From Streptomyces sp. AM 2-1-1 (lineage in GTDB: Bacteria > Actinomycetota > Actinomycetes > Streptomycetales > Streptomycetaceae): a stretch of 64,000 nt of DNA. The notes under the pieces were generated by a model. The model did not search any database and was not told where the DNA came from. It was given only the letters and a program-made list of their open reading frames with translations. Shown in pieces: positions 21,890 to 32,834 of the stretch (its first letter is position 1; each line of letters begins with the position of its first letter). The position numbers and the translations under genes are program-made. Location of the stretch: positions 1,302,001 through 1,366,000 of the forward strand of contig NZ_CP119147.1 in assembly GCF_029167645.1 (NCBI RefSeq), given 5' to 3'.

Positions 21890-21987
21890 GGGGGGGGGCG
21901 GGTGGGCCGGTGAGTCGGCGGGCGGGTGGCCGGTGGGCGGGTGGGCCGGTGGGCTGGTGGCCGGTGGGCCGGTGGGCCGGTGGGCGC
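21890..21987. repeat. G-rich tandem repeats (GGTGGGCC-like)
   Basis: Starts with nine consecutive G and continues as imperfect 8-13 base units such as GGTGGGCC and GGTGGCC. Every few bases carry a GG or GGG run, so G-quadruplex formation on the + strand is plausible. It lies just before the hypothetical gene at 22032 and could affect its expression or vary in length. Confidence 0.7.
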
Positions 21988-22031
21988 GAAATACGGTGGA
22001 TACCCCGGCGGCGAAGGGCGATGCTGACGCC

Positions 22032-22673
22032 GTGCTGATCATGGATGCCGTCATGGAGACCCATGGCGTCGCGAGCCCTACCCCGTGGCCCACCGCCGCC
22101 CCGGGCGCGGACCGTCTCCTCGTGCTCTCCGACCGGATGTCACTCCTGGACGTCGGAACGGCGATGGCGGTGCTGACCGACCCCGGCGACGACGGAGAAC
22201 CCGGCGGGCCGGCCCCGGGCGCGGCCACCGGTCTCCGGCGCGTCCAGGACCTGCTGGACTGCGATCTCGTCATCGCGCCGGGCGGCCTCCTCCTGCGGGA
22301 CACCACGACCGGCGTCGCCCTCGCTCCCGGGTGCTGTTTCGGCCTGGAGAACTGGCGCGACTGGCTCGACCTCGCACACGGCGAAGAGATCTGGCTCGGC
22401 CACGACGGCGCCCCACGCCTGGAACACCGGGGGACGCTCATCAGGATGTGGCCCGGCACGGGCCCCCACGCACAACTCCCCGTCGAGTTCCATCGAGCCG
22501 AGCTGCTGGGCCTCCTCCGTACCGTGCACGAGAAGCTCAACGGCTTCCTCGTCCTGGCCGGACAGTGGGCTTCCCCCTACGCCCCCGCCCTGGCCACCGC
22601 GCTGATGACGCGGCTCGGGGAAGATCTGCACATCACCGCCCCGCTGGAGACCAGCCTCGTCGCCGACGCGTGA
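22032..22673 (+). CDS. Hypothetical protein
   Basis: About 213 residues, not recognised. The body is soluble and has normal codon bias; features include LLDCDLVIAPGGLLLRDTTTGVALAPGCCFGLENWRDW and a C-terminal helix-rich part with EFHRAELLGLLRTVHEKLNGFLVLAGQWA. The start is uncertain: GTG at 22032 has an AAGGG 12 bases upstream and ATG at 22041 is close by. The frame also runs back through the G-rich repeats to 21933, which would give a Gly-rich tail and is unlikely. No catalytic motif, signal peptide or membrane helix is evident. Stands alone between the DoxX-like and MazG-like genes. Confidence 0.6.
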   Translation: MLIMDAVMETHGVASPTPWPTAAPGADRLLVLSDRMSLLDVGTAMAVLTDPGDDGEPGGPAPGAATGLRRVQDLLDCDLVIAPGGLLLRDTTTGVALAPGCCFGLENWRDWLDLAHGEEIWLGHDGAPRLEHRGTLIRMWPGTGPHAQLPVEFHRAELLGLLRTVHEKLNGFLVLAGQWASPYAPALATALMTRLGEDLHITAPLETSLVADA

Positions 22674-22696
22674 ACAGCGGTCCCGACCGAGACCGT

Positions 22697-22981
22697 CTAC
22701 TCTGATGTCCGGTCGTGGATCGCCGCCGCCCCCGCCGACGGGGCCGTCTCCGGCTCGGTCATCCTTCGGGCGCACGCCGGCCCGAGGTCGATGCCGTAGA
22801 GGCGGGCCCGGACGAGGACGGACCCCAGGCAGTCCGGGAGTTCGTGCGCGAGGGCACCGGGCGCGGCGCCGGAATACTGGCGGGCACCCTCCTCCGCCAT
22901 GACGGTCCTGGTGAGGTCGCCCACGTCGCCGACGGACCCGAGCGTGAACTCCTCCTGGTTCCACGTGCGGCCGCGGGCCAC
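22697..22981 (-). CDS. MazG-like pyrophosphohydrolase family fragment (possibly frameshifted)
   Basis: 94-residue frame containing WNQEEFTLGSVGDVGDL and LAHELPDCLGSVLVRARLYGIDL. This pattern resembles MazG-like all-alpha NTP pyrophosphatases (EExxLGxxGExGEL...ELADCLWSV), but Glu residues of the metal site are replaced by Asp (GDVGDL) and the Trp by Gly. A different frame just upstream reads LAERVMRILTLTTGSLW from about 23061, which might be the real N-terminus after a one-base shift near 22985-23010. The GTG at 22981 has no clear ribosome site. Hence it may be a decaying gene. Confidence in the family is moderate to low. Confidence 0.42.
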   Translation of the reverse strand: MARGRTWNQEEFTLGSVGDVGDLTRTVMAEEGARQYSGAAPGALAHELPDCLGSVLVRARLYGIDLGPACARRMTEPETAPSAGAAAIHDRTSE

Positions 22982-23390
22982 CAGAGCGAGCCGGTCGTCA
23001 GCGTGAGGATTCGCATCACGCGCTCCGCGAGGGGCTCCGGTCCCTCAGGTTCCTGGTCCACGTACGGGTTCTACCCGAAGTGGGCGGCGCCGCAACTCGG
23101 CACGGGGCCCGCGAGTCCCCCAAGTGGGCACGCGCGGTGACGGGACACGGACCGCGGAACCGCCGGCATCCCCGCGCGGAGCGGGTTGCCATGCGTTCAT
23201 GGAGCGATCGTGCAACCCTGACGCCGGGTCACTGTCGCTCCCGGGTGACCGTACGCAGGCGGCGGGGAGGCGGAATTCCCGGCGCGCCCGCCCCGGTGCC
23301 ACGGACGGCCCTGCGGCGCCCCCGCCGGCTTTTCACCCGAACGCCCCGCCCGAACGCACGCACATCTCATATGTGAGATAGCCTGCCGGT
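22982..23390. other. Spacer upstream of the MurA-like gene
   Basis: About 400 bases with only the possible N-terminal remnant of the MazG-like gene (to about 23061), then gene-free sequence to 23363. The last 30 bases carry the palindromic promoter/operator of the MurA-like gene. Confidence 0.45.
23364..23379. promoter_or_regulatory. Operator palindrome overlapping a leaderless promoter
   Basis: ATCTCATATGTGAGAT, 16 bp with one central mismatch, ends 11 bases before the ATG at 23391. TAGCCT at 23379-23384 can serve as a -10 box, placing transcription initiation at or next to the A of the ATG. There is no Shine-Dalgarno sequence. The encoded protein has its own helix-turn-helix, so autoregulation through this site is plausible. 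Confidence 0.55.
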
Positions 23391-24920
23391 ATGTCAGACG
23401 ACTACCTCGTACGCATCGGCAAGCTCATCCGTGACGCCCGTCAGCACCGGGGCTGGACACAGACACAGTTGGCCGAGGCACTCGCGACCAGCCAGAGCGC
23501 CGTCAACCGCATCGAGCGCGGCAACCAGAACATCAGCCTTGAGATGATCGCCCGCATCGGCGAGGCCCTCGACAGCGAGATCGTGTCGCTCGGGTACGCC
23601 GGCCCCATGCATCTGCGGGTCGTCGGCGGGCGGCGCCTCTCGGGCGCCATCGACGTCAAGACGAGCAAGAACGCCTGCGTCGCCCTGCTCTGCGGCTCGC
23701 TCCTCAACAAGGGCCGCACGGTACTGCGCCGCGTCGCCCGCATCGAAGAGGTCTTCCGCCTCCTGGAGGTCCTCAACTCCATCGGTGTACGCACCCGCTG
23801 GATCAACGAGGGTGTGGACCTTGAGATCGTGCCGCCGGCGCAGCTGGACATGGAGGCGATCGACGCCGACGCCGCGCGCCGCACCCGCTCGATCATCATG
23901 TTCCTGGGCCCGCTGCTGCATCGCATGGACCAGTTCAAGCTCCCGTACGCGGGCGGCTGCGACCTCGGTACACGGACGATCGAGCCGCACATGATCGCGC
24001 TGCGCCGCTTCGGCCTGGAGATCGCCGCGACGGACGGTCTCTACCACGCGCAGATCGACCACTCCGTCTCCCCCGGCCGGCCCATCGTGCTGACCGAACG
24101 CGGTGACACCGTGACCGAGAACGCGCTGCTCGCGGCCGCCCGGCACGACGGCACCACCGTCATCCGCAACGCCTCGTCCAACTACATGGTCCAGGACCTC
24201 TGCTTCTTCCTGGAGACCCTGGGCGTACGGGTGGACGGCGTCGGCACCACCACGCTGACCGTCCACGGCGTGCCGCAGATCGACGTGGATGTGGACTACT
24301 CCCCCTCCGAGGACCCGGTCGAGGCGATGAGCCTGCTGGCCGCGGCCGTGGTGACGGAGTCGGAACTCACGATCCGCCGGGTGCCGATCGAGTTCCTGGA
24401 GATCGAGCTCGCCGTGCTGGAGGAGATGGGCGTCGACTGCGCCCGTACCCCCGAGTACGCGGCGGACAACGGCCGTACCCGGCTGGTGGACCTCACCGTG
24501 CGCCCCTCCAAACTGGAGGCGCCGATCGACAAGATCCACCCGATGCCGTTCCCCGGTCTGAACATCGACAACGTGCCGTTCTTCGCGGCCATCGCCGCCT
24601 CCGCGCACGGCCAGACCCTGATCCACGACTGGGTCTACGACAACCGGGCGATCTACCTGACCGACCTCAACCGCCTCGGCGGCCGCCTCCAGTTGCTCGA
24701 CCCGCACCGCGTCCTCGTCGAGGGCCCGACCCGCTGGCGCGCAGCCGAGATGATGTGCCCGCCGGCGCTCCGCCCGGCCGTCGTCGTGCTGCTCGCGATG
24801 ATGGCGGCCGAGGGGACCTCCGTACTCCGCAACGTGTACGTGATCAACCGCGGTTACGAGGACCTCGCGGAGCGGCTCAACTCGGTGGGCGCGCAGATCG
24901 AGATCTTCCGGGACATCTGA
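23391..24920 (+). CDS. XRE helix-turn-helix fused to MurA-like UDP-GlcNAc enolpyruvyl transferase
   Basis: 509 residues in two parts. Residues 1-62 form an XRE/Cro-type helix-turn-helix (IGKLIRDARQHRGWTQTQLAEALATSQSAVNRIERGNQNIS). From about residue 70 it is a full EPT-family enzyme, which in MurA adds enolpyruvate from PEP to UDP-GlcNAc for peptidoglycan. Key residues are kept: Lys93 in TSKNA, Arg in RRTRSIIMFLGP and the PEP-reactive Cys190 in GGCDLGTRT. Catalysis is therefore possible, and fosfomycin sensitivity would be expected. The enzyme starts immediately at the proposed transcription start, without a ribosome site. A housekeeping murA without the DNA-binding part is expected elsewhere, so this is probably a paralogue with a regulatory or conditional role. 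Confidence 0.9.
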   Translation: MSDDYLVRIGKLIRDARQHRGWTQTQLAEALATSQSAVNRIERGNQNISLEMIARIGEALDSEIVSLGYAGPMHLRVVGGRRLSGAIDVKTSKNACVALLCGSLLNKGRTVLRRVARIEEVFRLLEVLNSIGVRTRWINEGVDLEIVPPAQLDMEAIDADAARRTRSIIMFLGPLLHRMDQFKLPYAGGCDLGTRTIEPHMIALRRFGLEIAATDGLYHAQIDHSVSPGRPIVLTERGDTVTENALLAAARHDGTTVIRNASSNYMVQDLCFFLETLGVRVDGVGTTTLTVHGVPQIDVDVDYSPSEDPVEAMSLLAAAVVTESELTIRRVPIEFLEIELAVLEEMGVDCARTPEYAADNGRTRLVDLTVRPSKLEAPIDKIHPMPFPGLNIDNVPFFAAIAASAHGQTLIHDWVYDNRAIYLTDLNRLGGRLQLLDPHRVLVEGPTRWRAAEMMCPPALRPAVVVLLAMMAAEGTSVLRNVYVINRGYEDLAERLNSVGAQIEIFRDI

Positions 24921-24936
24921 GGAGGAGCCGGCCCGT

Positions 24937-24965
24937 CCGGGCGGCGGCGTCCTGTCGCCGCCCGG
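24937..24965 (+). terminator. Terminator of the MurA-like gene
   Basis: 10-bp stem CCGGGCGGCG/CGCCGCCCGG with a nine-base loop, 16 bases past the stop codon. Confidence 0.55.
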
Positions 24966-25002
24966 TCCGGGTGCCGCGCGTGGTAACGGAACCCCCGCCC
25001 AC

Positions 25003-25029
25003 CCCTCCCGGGGGGTTCTCCCGGGAGGG
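25003..25029 (-). terminator. Terminator of the convergent glycosidase gene
   Basis: 10-bp stem CCCTCCCGGG/CCCGGGAGGG with a seven-base loop, 36 bases past the stop at 25066. Reads in either direction. Confidence 0.55.
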
Positions 25030-25065
25030 CTGGGCCTGCGGTCCTGGTCCCGGAGGGACCGGGCG

Positions 25066-27192
25066 TCAGCCGCTCGAGCAGACGGTGCCGTTGAGGCGGA
25101 AGGCCGTCGGGTCCGGGTTGGGCCCGTCGTTGGCGCCGACGAATCCGAAGGAGGCCGTCGAGCCGCCGCCCGGAGCCAGCGGCCCCGCGCCGTCGGGGGC
25201 GGTCACCCGTACGTGTGAGCCGGTCTGGTGGAACGTGGCGTTCCAGCCGGAGGACACCGTCTGGGTCCCGGTCGGCCAGTCCCAGTCGACGGTCCAGCCG
25301 GTGATCGGCGTGTCGGAGAGGTTGCGGACCGTGACTGTGGATACGAAACCGTTGCCCCAGCTCGTGTCCCGGTGGTAGGTCACCGCGCAGGCCGCGTCCG
25401 ACGGAATGCCGGTGGTGAAGGTCAGCGGGGAGGACGGGGCGGAGAGCCGCCCCGAGGCGTCGGCCGCCAGCACGTTGACCGTGTGGGTGCTGCCCGGAGG
25501 CAGGTTCCGCAGGGTGACGGACGTGCCGGTGGCCTCGCCGACCAAGCGGGTGTGCGTGCCGTCGCGCTCCTGGACGAGGTAGCGGGCCGCGCCCGTCGCG
25601 CCCGTCCAGGACAGGCGCGCGGTGGTGGCGCTCACCCCGTCCAGTTTCGGGGTGCCCGGGGTTCCGGCGGCCGAGGTGGCCGGTCCGGTGCCGGCTCGCG
25701 GTTCGAGGGTGAGGGTGAGCAGTGCGTACGGCGGCACGGTGACCCGGGAGGCGGACGCCTCCCCGGCGGCGAGCGCGGTGATGTCGCTGTCGCCCCGTGC
25801 GTAGCGGCTGGCCCCGGGCGCGGTGGCGGACGGCGTGAAGCCCGCGTACGCGAGGTCCACGGTCCGGGCGGCGTCCGGGTTCTTGTTGACGAGCATGACG
25901 CTCAGCCGCCCGTCGCGCCGGAGCACCGCGTGTGCCGAGACGTCCTGCGCGGAGGACGCGGCGGCGACCATGGTGTCGCCCTCCGTGCCCAGTTCGCTGG
26001 TCATCTTCATGCCGTAGTAGGGGTGGAACGGCGTGTTCGGCGCCGGCTCGCACACGTCACCGGCGCAAGCGCCGCTGGAGAGCATGCCCATGTCACCGTA
26101 GTCCGTCTCACCGTCGACGGTCGTGATCTTGTCGATGCCGTTGTGGGTGTTCCACCAGTCGACGTTGAACACGCCGTTCTCCAGAGCCGTCATGAACGCG
26201 TCGGCCGCGAAGAGTCCGTTGGGACGTGCGGTGAGCCGGGCGCCACCCGTGTTGGTGTTGATCTCGGTGAGGGCGATGCCGATGCGCGGTGAGTCGGCGC
26301 CCGCGTACCGGTCGAGCTGGCTGCGCACCTCCCGCAGTTCGCCGGGCAGCCGGGCCAGCCTGGCCGAGGCGTCCGCGGCGGTGGTGTCGGATCCGCCCGC
26401 GTACCAGTGGACGCTCACGAAGTCGACGACGTCGGCCACTTCGGGGAGCACGGTGTTGTTCCAGTCACCGGGATCTCCCTCGCCCACCACGCCGTCCGGC
26501 CATTCGCCCGGAGAGGTGAGGACTGCGCCGATCTTGACGGTCGGGTCGACGGCCTTCATGGCTGCGGCGTAGGCACGCACCTGGCGCGCGTACTCCCGAG
26601 GGCTCTTGTCCGGGTGGTCGTCGTGCTCCCACCCGCTGCCGTAGTGGCCGTTGCCGTAGATCTCGTTGCCGATCTCCCAGTACTTCGCGCCGTACTTCTT
26701 GGTGATGTTCGCGTACCTGACCCAGCCGGCCGCCTCCTCGGGCGTGCCCGATCCGTAGTTGGCGATCAGGATCGGCTGTGCGCCGGTGGCGCGGACGGTG
26801 CCCATGAAGGAGTCGAAGCCGGTACCCGGGGCGACATAGCCCCCGGGCGCCGTGTGCGTCTCCCAGTGGTAGATGTCCGCGTACGACCCACCGGGGTAGC
26901 GCATCGCACCCACGTCGGCCGCCCTCATCAGGCCGGCCACCTCGGGATCGTTCATGTGCGAGTCCCACACGGCGGCGTTGACACCGCGGGCGGTGTCGGA
27001 CAGCCGGCCCAACGACGCCTGGGCGTTGACCTGCACATCCACGTCAGCGACGTCGGTCGTCGGGGTCGCGGCGGGCGCGACGCCGACCAGCGACGTCAGC
27101 AGGGCTGTGGCCACGGCCAGAACGGCCGCGCCCCGCGCGAGGGGGCGTAGGCCGGTGGTGGCCGGGCGGCCGGGTCCGTGCGGTGCTGGCAT
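25066..27192 (-). CDS. Secreted clan GH-A glycoside hydrolase with FnIII and CBM2
   Basis: 708-residue secreted enzyme. A signal peptide occupies about residues 1-42 (LARGAAVLAVATALLTSLVGVAPAATP). The catalytic TIM-barrel part has MRYPGGSYADIYHWE near residue 95, the acid/base motif IGNEIYGNG near residue 165, and ALTEINTNTGG near residue 290 as likely nucleophile region. The look is of GH51/GH44-like clan GH-A enzymes; Streptomyces homologues are often just called cellulose-binding proteins. A fibronectin III domain (about 510-595) and a CBM2 with paired Cys (CAVTYH...LNGTVC, about 600-706) follow. GAGGACTCCC precedes the ATG. A CebR box lies 200 bases upstream, so induction by cello-oligosaccharides is expected. 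Exact family and substrate are uncertain. Confidence 0.85.
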   Translation of the reverse strand: MPAPHGPGRPATTGLRPLARGAAVLAVATALLTSLVGVAPAATPTTDVADVDVQVNAQASLGRLSDTARGVNAAVWDSHMNDPEVAGLMRAADVGAMRYPGGSYADIYHWETHTAPGGYVAPGTGFDSFMGTVRATGAQPILIANYGSGTPEEAAGWVRYANITKKYGAKYWEIGNEIYGNGHYGSGWEHDDHPDKSPREYARQVRAYAAAMKAVDPTVKIGAVLTSPGEWPDGVVGEGDPGDWNNTVLPEVADVVDFVSVHWYAGGSDTTAADASARLARLPGELREVRSQLDRYAGADSPRIGIALTEINTNTGGARLTARPNGLFAADAFMTALENGVFNVDWWNTHNGIDKITTVDGETDYGDMGMLSSGACAGDVCEPAPNTPFHPYYGMKMTSELGTEGDTMVAAASSAQDVSAHAVLRRDGRLSVMLVNKNPDAARTVDLAYAGFTPSATAPGASRYARGDSDITALAAGEASASRVTVPPYALLTLTLEPRAGTGPATSAAGTPGTPKLDGVSATTARLSWTGATGAARYLVQERDGTHTRLVGEATGTSVTLRNLPPGSTHTVNVLAADASGRLSAPSSPLTFTTGIPSDAACAVTYHRDTSWGNGFVSTVTVRNLSDTPITGWTVDWDWPTGTQTVSSGWNATFHQTGSHVRVTAPDGAGPLAPGGGSTASFGFVGANDGPNPDPTAFRLNGTVCSSG

Positions 27193-27392
27193 GGGAGTCC
27201 TCACTGGGTGGTCCGTCGTCACGAGCGGGTCGGTGGATGTCGGGCCGTGCCGCTGAGCAGGCGAATGACCGGAGTGGCAGGCGAAGCGCCGGCCGGGCAG
27301 CGGAACGTTCCGCGCGGGCCGGCGCGGAAGGCGAGACGTGAGCGCGTTTTCGCGGGCGAGGCACGAACGGGCCGGCGGTGGGGTCCGACATG

Positions 27393-27406
27393 TGGGAGCG
27401 CTCCCA
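27393..27406. promoter_or_regulatory. CebR box
   Basis: TGGGAGCGCTCCCA, an exact match to the 14-bp palindrome bound by the cello-oligosaccharide repressor CebR in Streptomyces. An additional half-site follows at 27410-27417. It is 201 bases upstream of the GH-A glycosidase start. Confidence 0.9.
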
Positions 27407-27757
27407 TAGTGGGAGCGGCGTGACGTGGTGTCAACGCCCGTGCACCAAAGCGATGTCGGACGCACTGCGACGACCCGGCCGGCGCCCACGAGCCCCGGTC
27501 CACACCTCCCCGGCCGCCCTCGCGCGCCCGCCTCGGGAGGCCGACGAATTCGGGCGGCCGGGCGCGACCGCCCCGGGGCGACCGCAGGGCGCCGGGGAGA
27601 GGAAGGGCACAGGCGGTACCGACCCGGCCCGCCGGCGTCCCGCCCGTGCGGCGCGTCCGGGGGGCCTACCCGGCGAGCGCACAGTTTCAGCCACCCGGCG
27701 CAGATGTGGCGCGTTCGCACATTGCCGCTTCGTTTCACAGCGCGGCAGTCTGAAGCG

Positions 27758-27771
27758 CGGGAGCGCTCCCA
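27758..27771. promoter_or_regulatory. CebR box, one mismatch
   Basis: CGGGAGCGCTCCCA differs from the CebR consensus only at the first base. It faces the GH9 cellulase and is 56 bases before the short frame at 27827. Confidence 0.82.
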
Positions 27772-27826
27772 TCACGTTGCACGCCGCCGCGCCCACGGCC
27801 GACGCTCCCCACGGAAAGAAGACATC

Positions 27827-30668
<2,842 letters not shown>

Positions 30669-30688
30669 AGGAGAGGGACACCTCCAGG

Positions 30689-30736
30689 GGCACGCCCCCG
30701 CCCCCGGCTCGACAGAGCCGGGGGCGGGGGCGTGCC
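30689..30736. terminator. Strong bidirectional terminator
   Basis: Perfect 22-bp stem with a four-base loop (GACA), between the GH9 gene and the convergent methyltransferase gene that stops at 30795. Confidence 0.8.
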
Positions 30737-30794
30737 GGTGCGGGGGCTGCGCCCCGACGCCCGGCCGCACGGGTCCGTGCGGCCGGACATCGGG

Positions 30795-31544
30795 TCATGC
30801 GGTGGGCTTCACGGCCATCAGCAGGTACTCGTGCGAGCGGTTCGACAGCATCGGATCGTCGCCGCCCGCCGGCCGCTCGTAGAGGTGGATGCGCTCGTCG
30901 CCCAGCGTCAGATGGCGGCCGAGCACGCGTGAGGCGTCCCAGGCGAGCGGCACGAAGGATCCCGCCACCCGGCGGTTCTGCACGGCGATCACCGCGTACG
31001 CGCCCGGTCGCATCACGTCGGCGATGGCGGCGAAGGTCTCGTCGAGGGCGCTCAGGTAGTCGTCGTAGTCGCGCAGCGCGTACATCTGGCCGGTCCCCGC
31101 CGCGTCGACGTCCAGGTCGGTGCCGAAGTAGGGGAGATCGCACAGGACCAGGTCCGCCGAGCCGGGGTCCAGCGGCGGTTTGCGGGCGTCCCCGCACAGC
31201 ATCCGTTGCCCGGGGTAGGGCTCCAGCCGTCGGCGGGCCTCCTCCGCACGGGACTCGTTGATCTCCAGCCCGACGCCCAGCCGGCCCTCGGCCGCGCAGG
31301 CAACCAGCGTCGTACCCCATCCGGCGAAGGGGTCGAACACCAGGTCACCGGGGTTGCTCAACTCGACGATCAACGGCCGCAACTGGCTGACCAGACCGCT
31401 CTGCCCGGCCGCCCCGGCGAGGGCGTACTCCGGGTCCTCGCCCCCCAGCACCAGCCAACTGGAAACCCCCATCAGGATCACGCAACCCTTCTGCGACGTC
31501 GCCGCCGGCGGCACGGTGCCGGGGCGGCCTTCGGAACTGGACAC
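30795..31544 (-). CDS. DNA methylase-like SAM-dependent methyltransferase
   Basis: Up to 249 residues. Shows the order of N4/N6 amino-methyltransferases: SAM motif I VFDPFAGWGTTLVACAAEG with GVGLEIN after it, then motif IV DLPYFGTD in place of the usual DPPY. The end RSHEYLLMAVKP is also common in that group. No target-recognition domain or restriction partner is nearby. Start uncertain: GTG at 31544 lacks a ribosome site, while GTG at 31481 follows AAGGG and retains the whole domain. The gene is last in the ATP-grasp operon, 39 bases after the MFS gene and before a strong terminator. It may thus tailor or protect against that pathway's product rather than methylate DNA. Confidence 0.75.
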   Translation of the reverse strand: MSSSEGRPGTVPPAATSQKGCVILMGVSSWLVLGGEDPEYALAGAAGQSGLVSQLRPLIVELSNPGDLVFDPFAGWGTTLVACAAEGRLGVGLEINESRAEEARRRLEPYPGQRMLCGDARKPPLDPGSADLVLCDLPYFGTDLDVDAAGTGQMYALRDYDDYLSALDETFAAIADVMRPGAYAVIAVQNRRVAGSFVPLAWDASRVLGRHLTLGDERIHLYERPAGGDDPMLSNRSHEYLLMAVKPTA

Positions 31545-31583
31545 ACGGAACGGGACACGTCTCGGTACGGGCCCCGGGCCGGT

Positions 31584-32834
31584 TCAGGAACCCACCGAGC
31601 GCGGTTCACCGGCCGGCTCGGTCTTCGGCCGCGGATGCACCGCCGCCTCGGGAAGGCGCCGTTCCAGGCGGAGCACGCCCAGCGCGGAACAGGTCACGCC
31701 GGCCGCGAGCAGCAGCCACATGCCGGTCGCGGACACCGACAGCAGGGCGGTCAGCACCGCCGGAGCCAGTGCGATGGGGACCGCCCAGGAGAGCTGGTAG
31801 ACCGCCAGATGACGGCCGCGGGTCGCCTCCGGGGCCGCGTGCGCCACCAGGGCGGACGCCGTGGCCCCGTGGAACAGCTCCCCCACGGTGAAGGCCAGCG
31901 TGGCGGCGAAGACACCGATGACCACGGCGGTCCCCGCCGGGAAGGCGCCCAGCACCGCGAAGGCGACGAAGGAGGCGGCGAAGACCGCCGTTCCCAGCAC
32001 CATGGCCCGCGTCCTGCGGTACGCGCCGAGCATCCGGGTGACCGGTATCTGCAGGAGCGCGATGCCCACCGTGTTCACCGCGTACAAGACCCCCACCAGG
32101 GAGTTGGGCGCGCCCAGCTCCTGGGTGAGATAGACCGGGAGGCTCACCGAGAGCACCATGTACCCGAAGGCGGTCGGCACGTTCAGCAGGGACAGGATCA
32201 GGAAGGGACGGTTGCGCGCCACCAGCCGGTAGCCGCCCTTGCGGGAGACCCGGCCGCCGGGCGGCGGGGCCGCCCGGTCGGTGGGGATCGTCCGGATGAG
32301 CGCGGCGGCCGCCAGGTAACCGACCGCCACGGAGATCACGATCAGGTGGTAGGCGGAGTCGTTGCCCAGCGCCAGCGCGGCACCCGCGACCAGTCCGCCC
32401 AGTCCCATGCCGGCGTTGCGCAGGCTGCGCTGCGCGGCGAGCAGTTTGTCCCGGTCGGTGCCGTGCACGATCTCGGCCACGAAGGACTGGATGGCCGGGG
32501 GGAAGGACATGTCTCCCAGCGCGACGGGCAGCACCACGGCGAACATGACCACCCCGTTGTCCACGAACGGGTAAGCGCAGAACCCCGCGGCGCGCAGCAC
32601 GTAGCCGGCGACGACGACGGTGCGGGCGCCGAACCGGTCGATGAGCACACCGGCGACGGGGTTGCTCACCAGGCCGATCACCGCGGCGGTGGTCATGATG
32701 ACGCCGATCCGGGTGATCGGCAGCCCGGTGACGTAGTGGAAGTACAGCAGGGAGAGCGGGAGGTACATGCCGCTGCCGGTGGCGTCGACCACCATCCCGG
32801 CCATGTACCTGACCTGGTTCGACGGCTTCTTCAC
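31584..32834 (-). CDS. MFS exporter
   Basis: 416-residue, 12-helix major facilitator. The MFS loop signature lies in NPVAGVLIDRFGARTVVVAGYV near residue 60, preceded by the helix MVVDATGSGMYLPLSLLYF. The pattern resembles drug-export type MFS proteins (MdtH/YceL-like). The GTG start overlaps the stop of the second ATP-grasp gene by four bases (GTGA), so it is translationally coupled to the biosynthetic genes. A role in exporting the ligase product and in self-protection is inferred from this coupling. Confidence 0.88.
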   Translation of the reverse strand: MKKPSNQVRYMAGMVVDATGSGMYLPLSLLYFHYVTGLPITRIGVIMTTAAVIGLVSNPVAGVLIDRFGARTVVVAGYVLRAAGFCAYPFVDNGVVMFAVVLPVALGDMSFPPAIQSFVAEIVHGTDRDKLLAAQRSLRNAGMGLGGLVAGAALALGNDSAYHLIVISVAVGYLAAAALIRTIPTDRAAPPPGGRVSRKGGYRLVARNRPFLILSLLNVPTAFGYMVLSVSLPVYLTQELGAPNSLVGVLYAVNTVGIALLQIPVTRMLGAYRRTRAMVLGTAVFAASFVAFAVLGAFPAGTAVVIGVFAATLAFTVGELFHGATASALVAHAAPEATRGRHLAVYQLSWAVPIALAPAVLTALLSVSATGMWLLLAAGVTCSALGVLRLERRLPEAAVHPRPKTEPAGEPRSVGS

